A stretch of DNA of 64,000 nucleotides. Source: Septoria linicola. Its lineage: Eukaryota; Ascomycota; Dothideomycetes; Mycosphaerellales; Mycosphaerellaceae. The DNA is taken from NCBI GenBank assembly GCA_024114885.1, contig CP099425.1, forward strand, positions 1,302,001 through 1,366,000, in the 5' to 3' direction. A program made the translations under genes and the position numbers. The notes under the pieces are model-generated. The model saw only the letters and a list, made by a program, of their open reading frames with translations, was not told where the DNA came from and ran no database searches. Within the stretch, counting starts at the first letter, position 1, and each line of letters opens with the position of its first letter. Shown here piece after piece: positions 47,577 through 57,386 of this stretch.

Positions 47577-50173
47577 TTACTGATCCTCCTGAAATTTGGG
47601 CGCTTTCCCCATGGCCTGTGAAGTCAACATTGTAGCGAGCGCTGCCGCAAGCCTCGAGGTCAATGCGCTATTCGCCATGATTCGCGAAGCTTCTTTGAAC
47701 AAGCGCGCGGAACTTCTATCCGCGTCCAAAAGACCAATGCCAACGAGATGAAGTCGACAATTCGATTGGAGACCAAGCCAGTCATCTCTATCCTCATCAG
47801 AGATAGCTTGATCAAGCCTAATGATCTTCGCAGGCGGTGGTGCATCACCGTCGCTATAGAGAGTCATCTGGAGCGGAATTGCAAGCTCCGTGTATGCAAA
47901 GATATACAGCGTGCAGATGAGTAGACTCAATGTGTCGATATGGCTGAGCGCGTTGACCGCACGAAAGTATTGAAACAGTTGCGATGCTTCAAACATCGTC
48001 GTTCGCGCACGACTTATGTTGAGACTGAACAGTTCCGTAAGCTGGGAACGGGCTTGCCTCGCTCCAGATTCAGTAGTCTGCCATTGACTCGCTGGGTACA
48101 GTAACTGAGCTGGGGTGAAGTTCAGGATAAGCAGCACTCTTGACATGATTGCATAGTCATACGTGATGCTGCTCGTGTCATTTGCGTTCAGGTTTTGAGC
48201 ACAGCCGTAGCGCAGCAGCGCTTCCAGTGCTCTCCGCTGTAGATGCTCCAGAGACTCCGCCATAGACGTGTGGCGTTCGGCATCGTTAGATATCGAGGGC
48301 AACGTCATAGCTTGTCGGAGGTTCTCAGCTGCAGTATGCTGCACAGAAGCAGAAAGCAGTAAAGTAAGGCGTGCAGACGCACCGAGACTTTGAGAGACTA
48401 CCTCCTCGCGGCCTATTCTAGCCAGGACAGAACATAAAGGCCATTGAGTCTGAGGCTGAGGGAGTCTCTTCCATTGCGGGTAATCGGCTTGCCAATGCGC
48501 TTCGTGGTCGGGCAGCGAGATTTGCATCTCGTGTATCGACAACAATGGTGGAAGCATGAAGAAGATCGTGTGGAAACACTCAGTCACTGAAGCACACAGT
48601 AAGCAGCGCACATGTAGACTCGTCCAATCTGACTTACTCCAGGTGAAGTATAACATACGCCGTTTCGCCTCGCCCCGCACCCACTGCAACCATGGATCAT
48701 TCGACTGCTCTGGCTGCGGGTCACCGCGCAGCACTGTGCCATCCTGAGAGAGCAGCTGCCGGCAGAGCGTCACTAGCACGTTGCGGTACAGTTGGAGGTG
48801 CACGATCGCAGGCTTGTCGCCAGCAAACCACATCTCGTGGTGAAAGAGCAATAACGATTGCATACAAGAAAGCGCATCCGTCGTGAAATGTCTCACCTGC
48901 CCGTTGGTTAGTGGATCAACTCGAATCGTGTTAGACAGGTCCTTACATCTTTCCGTAGCATATGCTGGCTCAACCTATGAAAAACGGCCAAGTGCTTAGG
49001 CTTCTGCTGAGCCGCAGAGTACTGACAGCCTATGCATGCGACCGCCAGGACGAGATGCCACGATTCTGGTGAGCTTCGAAAGGTCGGAACATGTAGGACC
49101 GGCACACGAGGATGATAGTGCTCAAAGTAGAGCTGCACGTAAACGTCTAGATGCCGCAGTGATGGAAAGGCATTCGCAAGTGAATTTGCCTCATCACGAG
49201 GCAAGTCCTGCTCGACGAAGGAGACGATGCGGTCATGTGTTTCCGCCGGCACCTGCATGACGTGAGGGAGATATTCCGCAGCCAACACATCTTCATCCTC
49301 TGAGGAGCACATATTCTGATCAGCCATAACAGCCAAATGGCCGGACATAGGTGTCTGTGGATTGTAGTTTTCCATTGCGCCTGTGTCTGTCTGAAACGAG
49401 TCCGTGCCGTTGAGCACGTCAGCCCCGAAGCAGAATGTGGAAACATCATCAGTTCCAAGCAGCGGCATCTGTGAGAAGGGAAATAGGAGTTGTGGCATGA
49501 GCAACATCTCGTTCCATGAACTCTCGTGCTGCGTTGTGAGCATTCCGGTGTCATCAGGCGGCGTAGTGATCGTCCTCTGCTCTGATATTGCAACCGCGGT
49601 CCGCTCAATCGGGCCACTGACATTGCTTGTCGCAACAGCATCCCTTTCAAGTGATGTGTTAGGACTCAACGTTAGTGCATTGGGACCAGGCCCAGGGCCC
49701 CCAGCTTGCCCTGCGCACTCAGCTCCAGCTTGTTGTGTGGCGGCAGACAAGCTGTCACGATATACGCAAGCGCGGCCTCTGCTGGTGCAATTACTACAGT
49801 CAGAAGACCCATCGCCATTGCATTTCTGTTTGCCCTTGGCACAAGCAACACAAGCGTGACGGTGGCTGTGCTCGTTCTGCTTCGTCCAATCTGCTAGTGC
49901 TGCTGGGCCATGCGTTGTCATGTGTCGTTTTAGAGTATCTCTAGCCACCGACATGATTAGCTACATCGAGCGAGGCCTGGAACTCTGAGCTGTGTACCTC
50001 CGAGGAAATGACTTGTCACATATCGGGCACTGGTGAGGACGTATGCCTGAGTGGCGGTCAAGATGGCGACTCAAGTGCTCGCGGCGACGGAAGCTCAGAC
50101 CGCAGTGCTGACACAGCAACGGTACTGTGCTACCCCGACGCTCTTTGGGTGATTCATTACCGCCAGACGACAT
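47577..50173 (-). CDS. Chimeric C2H2 + Zn2Cys6 transcription factor
   Basis: Four exons, 49998..50173, 48947..49940, 48638..48896 and 47577..48586, encode 812 residues. Two C2H2 fingers start at residues 21 (CQHCGLSFRRREHLSRH) and 49 (CPICDKSFPRRDTLKRH). The first intron splits the second finger and its phase 2 join restores it. A Zn2Cys6 cluster follows near 88-116 (CVACAKGKQKC ... CSNC ... RGRAC). After a disordered Ser/Thr/Pro/Glu linker comes a fungal-specific regulatory domain from about 280 on (LRHLDVYVQLYFEHYHPRVP, WHLVLAVACIGCQY). Such chimeric regulators control dispensable metabolic pathways in the nucleus. It lies inside the accessory cluster, on the same strand as the hydrolase and reductase, and is the natural candidate local regulator. 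All splice phases match. Confidence 0.93.
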
Positions 50174-50555
50174 GAGGTGCAGTTCTTGGAGAAAGTGGGA
50201 AGTCCGGAAGTTGCTTCTGTGCTCAATTGCGGAGGCGGGGCGTGAAGATATACCACGTTTCGCTTCTCACTACCGCAGCATGGTACCTGCGTTTCCGATC
50301 ATCCGGGGTGCGTCAGCAGCGGGGAATCTTCCATGATTTGATTTCGTGATGCTGAAGCGCTCGTGGTGGCATTTCATGAAGAAATTAGAGATGTAGAACT
50401 CTCGGCAGAGCAGACTGGTGATCGGATCCACGGCAACATGCCGAATTGGGCTTAGGTCTGACACGAGAAAACACGTCCTCGACAACGCGTCCACGACAAG
50501 ACGACAACATCATTTAAGCAACTATGTTAACTGCACATCATGGTGACATGAACAT
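50174..50555. promoter_or_regulatory. Promoter region of the transcription factor gene
   Basis: 382 bp between the regulator start and the 3' end of the aldo-keto reductase gene. No clear palindrome or gene is seen. Confidence 0.4.
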
Positions 50556-51622
50556 CTATGCCTGAAGTGAGCTGATTCGTGCTTTCTCCATGTGCGGATG
50601 GCCATAGAAAATTTTGCCTTCAGGTCCATCCTCCTCAGCCGCAGTCTCGATCGACGACAGGACTTCCCTCGAGATTGTTGCCTCCGGCAATGATAAGAGC
50701 TCCACTGTCCTTTTCGCACGCTCAGGCTTGGACGAAGATGTCACGACAATGCCATTCAGCCTATAGTATGCCCACGAGAGCAGCAGCTCACCGGTGGAGA
50801 ATCCGCTGTCCTCCGATCTTGCTTCCAATTCCTTCAGCAGTGCTGAGCTGTTCGCCGATGACAGGCGACCTGAAACAGCGGTCAAGAAGCCATAGTCTGT
50901 CTCATCAATCAGCTTCTGGACCCGAAATGGCTGTAAGCGAATACATACTCATCTGGACGATGCCATGCTTCTTTTCGTACGCACGGAGTTCCTGGATTTT
51001 ATGATCGAACAGCAGGAATGGGTTGAACTCATACTCATTCAGCTGAGGAGGGTATTTCAGGTCGTCGGAATCCATGAGATCGTGGTAATCCGCAAGAGTC
51101 CTGAATAGGATTGGGTCAGCATTGATTCACATCTGTCCCAGTACGAGATCTGTACCAGTTGGACACGCCAATGATCCGAGCGAGACATTGATCTTTCAGG
51201 TCTTCCAGCACACGCCACGCTTCCCGATTTGAAAGCTGGCCTGAGTAGCCTCGCGGCGGAAAGTGGAGCTGCAGGACGTCTACGTAGCCTGCAAGGCCGA
51301 ATCGCTCGATTTCCTGCTTTGTGTTCTCAATCATATGCTCTCGCCCTTTACAGCCAAGCATAACATATGTGTTGAGTTTGAGACTTAGGAATAGCTCTTC
51401 TCTTTTCAGGCCACTCGATCGCAGAGCCTCTGCAGCGCTTGCATTGTTAGTATACAGATCTCCGGTGTTGAAATGGCGATAGCCTGCTTCTATGGCTTGT
51501 CGAACTTCTTTGCTGCTGTCGGTTGGCAGTGGGTAGGCATGATTCGGTGCCCATTTCATAAGAGAGCCCAGGCCGAATGCCAGACGAGGTACGTGCACGC
51601 CTCCAATGTTGAGTGTCGCCAT
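50556..51622 (-). CDS. Aldo-keto reductase
   Basis: Three exons, 51156..51622, 50949..51100 and 50556..50869, encode 310 residues, normal for an AKR barrel. The chosen ATG (MATLNIGGVHVPRLAFGLGS) fits the family; no earlier in-frame ATG exists. The catalytic tetrad is visible: Asp and Tyr in TGDLYTNN, Lys in LFLSLKLN and His in LQLHFPP. The NADPH-binding end carries SSSKPERAKRTVELL. The family reduces aldehydes and ketones, or oxidises alcohols, with NADP(H). The first intron donor is GTACAG, slightly off consensus, but the join gives GVSNWTLADY as expected. It is divergent from the first FAD monooxygenase across 314 bp, suggesting a shared promoter in the accessory cluster. The substrate is unknown. 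Confidence 0.92.
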
Positions 51623-51936
51623 TTCCCAAAGATACAACGTAGCAGCGCACAACCTTACAGTCAAGTCCAAAATACTTTTGAGGGCGCATCCAGGATGTGT
51701 CTCTGCCGATGCGTCAATTTACGCAGCCTCCGGATAAGCTTGGACCCGCGACTGGGGTTGTGGGGTAAGCCGACCATACGCACAGTGTGACTACGCCTTA
51801 GCATACTGCGGAAAGGCGCACGATCGATGGTATAATGGATATTTCCTCCAGCAGTCCCAGGACAGACTGTGCTTGACTGAATCACAGGATTTCATTTGAA
51901 GTATTGCTATAGCATAACCCTGCAAGAGACCTCGAA
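51623..51936. promoter_or_regulatory. Central bidirectional promoter of the accessory cluster
   Basis: 314 bp between the aldo-keto reductase and FAD monooxygenase starts. It holds a 14-bp imperfect palindrome GCGTCAATTTACGC at 51711-51724 and isolated CCG/CGG triplets near 51704, 51731, 51769 and 51808. A TATAAT-like stretch near 51831 lies about 105 bp before the monooxygenase start. It is a plausible operator for the nearby regulator; not tested. Confidence 0.4.
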
Positions 51937-53322
51937 ATGTCTCGAAGCACATCTCTATCCGACCACGACGCGAAGAGCAATATTCGACAGGTCAAAGTGG
52001 CCATCGTTGGAGCAGGTATCTCTGGACTTGCCGTCGCCAATGGCTTGCTGAAGGACCCTAGAGGCAGGTTCGATGTTCAGGTCTACGAGCGGGACACTAT
52101 CGCTTTCGACTCTGAGCGCGGAGGATATCAGCTTCGGATCTCTGCAAATGGCCTGGATGCACTTAGGACTATCGCAGACCACGATCTATGGGATTCGTTG
52201 CGAGATGTTTGGGCTGGTGATGAAGCAAGAGCACCAGCACTAGTCGATCCGAACTTCAACTTGCATCTCCGACTCGCAGATCTGAAGCTTTACCCTTCCA
52301 GTCGGCCTGTACCTAGACACGGTCTGCGGCGTGCTTTGCTGCAGCCGCTACTCTCCCAAAATCGAGTACATTTCAATCACAGCGTTACCCGTTTCGACTA
52401 CGGATCAGGCGATGAGCGCGGTGTTCATCTGCACTTCAAGGATGAGAAGTCACAGCATGCCGATATACTGGTTGCCGCAGATGGTAGCAATAGCCAGATC
52501 AACAGGCAGGTCGGTCTCAACAATAAAGTGAAGCTTGAGAATTGGACCTTGATTCAATCTCGTGGTCCCGTCGGTCGTGCTGTGCGGGACCAATTGCCAA
52601 GCGCTCTTATCGATTCTGGCTCCGTCCTGTTCTTAGGCGGACGCCATGCATCCGGGTTTGCGTCAATCTACGACCCGAAAGCAGACCTTGACACAGCTGG
52701 CACGGAGACGTTCACATTATTCTGGTCGATCCTTGTCCCCAGCCTGCGCGGGAAGCGAATGTTGCAGCAAGCCGATAATGATGCCCAAAAGATACTCCCG
52801 CTCTTGATCGAGTACCTTCGCCAGGATCTGAAATATGATGAGTCACTACCGTTCATCATGCAGTCAGCGACTGATCATCTTCGAACGGGATTATTGACAA
52901 GTTCAATCAAGCCAAAAACGAATTGGCGAACGGGCAACAGCAAGAGTGGTCGAGTCATTCTCCTAGGAGATGCTGTACATCCTGTGACTCCAGGTAGAGG
53001 TATGGGCGCAAATCAAGCTCTGACCGATTCGGGCAAACTGGTCAAGCTGTTCCATGATACCAATTTCGTGCAAGATGTGCCCTCTGATGAGGAGCTTGGT
53101 GCTCTGATTCGCGACTTTGACGCAGAAATGTACGGGCGAGCATTCAAGATGGTCGAGGCTAGCGAGAGCGTGACGGATCTTGATCTGATGAAGACGAGCG
53201 GCAAGGTGATGATCAGACTGATAGGGGCCGTTTTGACTGTGCTTGGCTGGGGTGCATCAGCACTCGAACTCGCAGGCTTGAAGACGCCGGAGAATTTGGA
53301 CTTCATGTCGCACAATGCGTAA
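51937..53322 (+). CDS. FAD-dependent monooxygenase (class A flavoprotein)
   Basis: Single exon, 461 residues. The Rossmann FAD-binding motif VAIVGAGISGLAVANGL lies near 20-36. The second FAD/NAD(P)H motif sits within DILVAADGSNS, and the ribityl-binding GDAVHPVTPGRGMGANQA lies near 348-365. The C-terminus has a hydrophobic helix (MIRLIGAVLTVLGWGASALE) that may touch a membrane. The fold is that of salicylate- or zeaxanthin-epoxidase-like hydroxylases, which use FADH2 and O2 to hydroxylate or epoxidise rings. There is no signal peptide. It starts the plus-strand trio of the cluster and is followed after 336 bp by a second, unrelated class A monooxygenase. The substrate cannot be read from the sequence. 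Confidence 0.93.
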   Translation: MSRSTSLSDHDAKSNIRQVKVAIVGAGISGLAVANGLLKDPRGRFDVQVYERDTIAFDSERGGYQLRISANGLDALRTIADHDLWDSLRDVWAGDEARAPALVDPNFNLHLRLADLKLYPSSRPVPRHGLRRALLQPLLSQNRVHFNHSVTRFDYGSGDERGVHLHFKDEKSQHADILVAADGSNSQINRQVGLNNKVKLENWTLIQSRGPVGRAVRDQLPSALIDSGSVLFLGGRHASGFASIYDPKADLDTAGTETFTLFWSILVPSLRGKRMLQQADNDAQKILPLLIEYLRQDLKYDESLPFIMQSATDHLRTGLLTSSIKPKTNWRTGNSKSGRVILLGDAVHPVTPGRGMGANQALTDSGKLVKLFHDTNFVQDVPSDEELGALIRDFDAEMYGRAFKMVEASESVTDLDLMKTSGKVMIRLIGAVLTVLGWGASALELAGLKTPENLDFMSHNA

Positions 53323-53480
53323 CTTTGTGTAGTCTTTGTGTATAGCCAATCATAGTGTTTCCAGAGTACAAGTATATCATGAAGTCCCGAAGAGCCGCTA
53401 AAATCTGCGCTCTCCATGACCAGACCTTGCATGTTTCACAACACCATTCTCCGCAATAACGGAGTCCCCGCCACCTAAGC

Positions 53481-53503
53481 CCCAGGTGCATCCTCCACCT
53501 GGG
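53481..53503. promoter_or_regulatory. Perfect inverted repeat between the two monooxygenase genes
   Basis: Arms CCCAGGTG and CACCTGGG (8 bp each) flank a 7-base loop. It lies 156 bp before the second monooxygenase start in a 336-bp gap. It contains two CAGGTG/CACCTG E-box-like halves. It could be a protein-binding site or an RNA hairpin in the first gene's 3' UTR. Confidence 0.45.
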
Positions 53504-53658
53504 TAGGCTCACTGCCGATCTCTGGTTCAAGGAATACCGAGCTGTAGCTGCGCGTCTGGAGCTTGGAGGGAGACTGCGGCGTTGAGATATAGTGGCAGCC
53601 CATCGACCTTCCAGGAGCATAAAACGTCCAAGTGAAGAGAATATTGAAGAGCACTATC

Positions 53659-55530
53659 ATGACACGAGACGAGAGTGATGGGATCCAGCCTGGCATCATC
53701 ATTGGTGGAGGACCAATAGGATTGACCTCGTCTGTCCTGCTGTCCTTGAGAGGTATACCTCACCTGCTCTTTGAACGACATCCATCGACATCCATACATC
53801 CGAAGGCAGCTGGCATCAATCAACGTACAACTGAGATCTTCCGTGTTATGGGGATCGAAGATGAAGTCTATGCACATGCAGCACCTGCCGAGATCGCTGG
53901 ACGTACAGCCTGGTACACATCTCTGGGAGCAGAAGGCAGAGAGATCTTTTCTAGAGACGCCTGGGGAGGCGGCGTCTATCAAGCAGAGTATGCGGCACAT
54001 AGCCCTTCCAAGTACTGCATTATACCTCAGATACGGCTCGAGCCAATCCTGAAACGAAGGGCGGTAGAATTGAACCCGGCTGGAATTTACTACAATCACG
54101 AAGTCTTGACCGCCGAGAACTTGGATGACAGGGCTGTGGTGACCGTAAGGGACCGTGCCACCGGGAAGGTCTCCAAACACCAGGCATCGTATCTCATCGG
54201 CAAGTACAGACCAGACAAGAGGCAGATCGACCGCTGATCATCATTGCATAGTCTCGGATGGCGGTCGTTCGTTTACGGAAAAACTTGGTGTTCGCTGGGA
54301 TGGTGAGGGTGGGCTATTGACCATGTCGAGTGCACATATCCGAGCACCCATCAGATCGCGACATCCCGATAACACAAATTTTATGACTTGGTTCACCAAC
54401 CCGGCGATGGGAGGCAGTACGCGCACTGGCTACCTGTACCAGCTCGGTCCGTGGCCAGAAGCAATGACGAACCCTGCCGTCGAAGAGTGGATGTTCGCTT
54501 GTGGGCTGACAGAAGAAGATCCACCGACCTTTGACGAGGAGACTGTGCTAGCTCGAGCGAGAAAGACGATCGGCATTCCCGACCTTGACATCGAGCTCAT
54601 AAGTCTCAGCCACTGGACCGTGAATGCTTTGTACGCGTCGAGATGGCGTGTGGGCCGTAGCTTTCTTGTCGGTGACAGTGCTCATCGTATACCGCCTTGG
54701 GGAGGTAAGTCGCTTCACACTTACAGACGAGACACTACTGACCACGGACAGCCCTGGGCATGAACTCTGGGATACAAGATGCGCAGAATCTGATCTGGAA
54801 GCTTAGTCTCGCGCTGAAGGATCCAGTGAGATACGATGCCTTGTTAGACACATACGAGATCGAGCGACTCGAAGTTGGCAAGCGTGTAGGACAAACCAGT
54901 CTGAACAACATGCGATCCCACTCTGGTCACATTGATGCCGCCATAGGCATCAGCATGGACCAGACAAAGGCTGAAAACGTCGCGGCGGGCGAGGCTTTCT
55001 TCGACAAAAGTCATCCGGATTATCTTCGCAAACAAGATCTGGTTAAGGAAGCCTCAAGGCAGCTCGACACGGAGTTCAAAGCTCCCGGATACGAGGTTGG
55101 ATGGTTCTATCCATCGGCAGATATCAATGAAGAGGGCGGCAAAACGCATGGCGGGCAACAACTTCCAGACAAGACACTCGTCCACCGTACGTACTTCATC
55201 TCGACAATTCCAGGCCATCATTTGCCTCACGCTTGGCTCGAGAGAGACAGAAAGACTGTGGCCATTCGCGATCTGCTGCATCTCGACTTGCTAACACTGT
55301 TTGTCGGAAACAGTTCAGTGGCCAGCAGCGCTGTCGATGACCGGGTGCAAGTCGTTGTTGTCGGACCTGATGGATGGCACGACACGATGGACCAGTGGCG
55401 GCAGTATCAGGGCCCAGGCGATGGCGCAGGTGTGCTGGTGAGGCCAGACGGCATCATTGCGTGGCGCGGCAATGTAGAAACGCAAGATTGGCGGCAACTA
55501 GTGGACAAGGTGCTCAAGGTAGTAGCTTAG
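53659..55530 (+). CDS. FAD-binding aromatic-ring hydroxylase (phenol hydroxylase/PheA-like)
   Basis: Three exons, 53659..54199, 54252..54704 and 54752..55530, encode 590 residues. The first intron has a GC donor (G|GCAAGT, the classic GC-AG form) and a GCATAG acceptor; it is needed to restore the conserved YLIVSDGGRSF. The FAD-binding motif GIIIGGGPIGLTSS is near residue 12; the GDSAHRIPPWGG motif spans the second intron. LGMNSGIQDAQNLIWKLSLA follows. The C-terminal 170 residues form the thioredoxin-like dimerisation domain of phenol hydroxylases (GHHLPHAWLERD, DLLTLFVGNS, VVVGPDGW, LVRPDGIIAWRG). These enzymes ortho-hydroxylate phenolic rings using NADPH and O2. The third position of the usual DG(A/G)xS motif has Ser before Asp, an acceptable variant. 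It sits mid-cluster, same strand as both neighbours. Confidence 0.93.
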
Positions 55531-55578
55531 TCTATGTGGTAGACAGCAGACTGGCCACACCTAGCTTGGCCATGCTCG

Positions 55579-55587
55579 CCGCTGCGG
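55579..55587. promoter_or_regulatory. CCG-N3-CGG palindrome upstream of the MBL gene
   Basis: CCGCTGCGG, an everted/inverted CGG pair of the kind bound by Zn2Cys6 dimers. It lies about 130 bp before the MBL-fold gene start and within 60 bp after the second monooxygenase stop. Function is inferred. Confidence 0.35.
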
Positions 55588-55718
55588 AGCCCCTAGCGTT
55601 CAGTCCGGAACACCCCACCATACTAGCCCCACCCTTTGAGCAGCACACTCAATAGTCAAACATGCGACATATTCTGCTGCCGTCGATCTAGAAGGACTGC
55701 GTGTATGTATTGTGTATC

Positions 55719-56905
55719 ATGGCGACTACTATTGAATGGTTCGGTACGCATTCGCATGAAATTAGCCCAGGACAATCGTGCTTACCATCTGGCAGGAGCA
55801 ACGACGTATAGATTGAAGACCAATGGCTTGACCATCTTCCTCGACACATGGCTCGAGCGGCCGAGCGTGCTACCGAAGTTCTTGAATATCGAAGATGTGA
55901 TTACATCTTCATATCTTATGCCCACTTCGACCAGTACGTTAATCTTCCAGGCTTAACGAGGTTGCCGATGATGCTTATACAGTCACTTAGACTTCCTAGC
56001 GCAGATCGTATTGCTATCAAGACTGGAGCACTGGTCATTGCCAACGGCGAGGCCATCAATGTTCTTCGCTCTGCAGGCGTGCCCGAGCAGCAGTTGGTAC
56101 CAGTCTCTGGCGGTGAGCGAGTACCGTTATTCGCCCGGCATGTGCGTGATGCAGCGATGCGAGGCGAAGGGGAGCTCGAACCAGGCCCTCCGGGAGCACC
56201 TCTGAATCCAAGTCATAAGCTCGCAGCAGCATCAGTCCATGTTTGGCCATCACTGCACTGCCTGATGCCTGGAGAGTCGCATGCAGATATTCCGGACGTC
56301 ATGGATACAGGCAAGGTATGACAGTATGCCTGGACTTTTCACAAAATATGCTAAGTGCGTTACAGGAATTCATTGGAGGTGCTAGCCAATATGCGTGCAC
56401 GCTCAACATCACTTTCGGCATGAAATATGGACTGCTGAAGATCGGCGACCACATGCCCCGAGAAGCGATGGATGAGGGCTTGCGGTCCTTCGTTGATTAT
56501 GTAAACGGTCCAGCTCGCGATTGTATGTCGCACTTTGACGGAGGCCAGCTGATGTTCAACTTTTTGCTTGGAGACTACAAGACTCTCATGTGGAGTGCAC
56601 ACCTCGGCGGATACGAAGGCATTCTGCGGGCCGTGGAGCCAAAGCCAAACGTACTGATCCAGGCTATTGCTGGTCGTGCAAACTTGAACGGCCGGCCATT
56701 TGATGGCTCAGCAGCTCGATTCGCAACTGATGTATCGAAGTGGCTGAAAGAGCCAGAGCGTGTGATATGGTGCCTTCATGATGACGCGCCCATTAAGCCT
56801 TGGACCGTCGACGTCGCGCCAGCTACAAGATTACTGGAAGAGAGCACGCGGTCGCGAGTGCTGAGCCTTGAGCTAGGTCACCTCGCCACCCTGTTTGAAG
56901 CATGA
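55719..56905 (+). pseudogene. Metallo-beta-lactamase-fold hydrolase, probably inactive (frame break, metal ligands lost)
   Basis: Exon-like segments: 55719..55743, 55796..55933, 55991..56315 and 56366..56905. Introns GTACGC-GGCAG, GTACGT-CTTAG and GTATGA-TACAG join the surrounding blocks. The product would be near 340 residues. The start MATTIEWFGATTYRLKTNGL and all sequence from DYIFIS on match the family, but they are in different frames. The break lies at about 55895-55898 after NIEDV, where 3n+1 bases are missing relative to a normal gene. In addition the metal-binding motif that should read SHAHFDH is SYAHFDQ, so two ligand His residues are gone. The remaining C-terminal blocks (VHVWPSLHCLMPGESHADIP, MSHFDGGQLMFNF, GRANLNGRPFDGSA) look undamaged, so decay is recent or the sequence has an error. 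It ends the plus-strand trio. Confidence 0.7.
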
Positions 56906-57386
56906 AATCGACTGCTTAGGATGAGCGCAGATTGATCGAGCCGCTACGGAAGCTTTACCATCAGGCTTGAATAGCATTGTTGTAGGTTGCTCAAAAAGTA
57001 GCTGCGCACTATCCGGGAGAGAATCTTGGTGTGAAATTATGCGCGTTGCTGTGCTTTCTTCAAGAAGTAGATGTGTCGTAAGTATTAGCCAAGCTAGACG
57101 ATTCGCAAATCTCTGTCTCCCGTTGAGGATATCATAGATACGATCCTGGCGGGTCGATGTCGATGAAGTGGTGATAGACCAGAGAGAAATTCGGCATGGA
57201 TTTGTTTCTCAACGCGTCAGCCACAAAAGCCACGTAGCCCACAGCACAACCCAGCCATCTTCCACAATCTTTGATCTCTTGCTGAACCCAACCTCTTTTT
57301 CCACGGACTCGGGTCCCCAGACAAAGGCACAACAGCACTCCAGCTGAGCGACAACAGACTTTGAGGCCACTTAAAAGAGTCTCGAG
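56906..57386. other. Intergenic between MBL pseudogene and RTG2
   Basis: 480 bp that form the RTG2 promoter. No gene, repeat or palindrome stands out. Confidence 0.45.
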
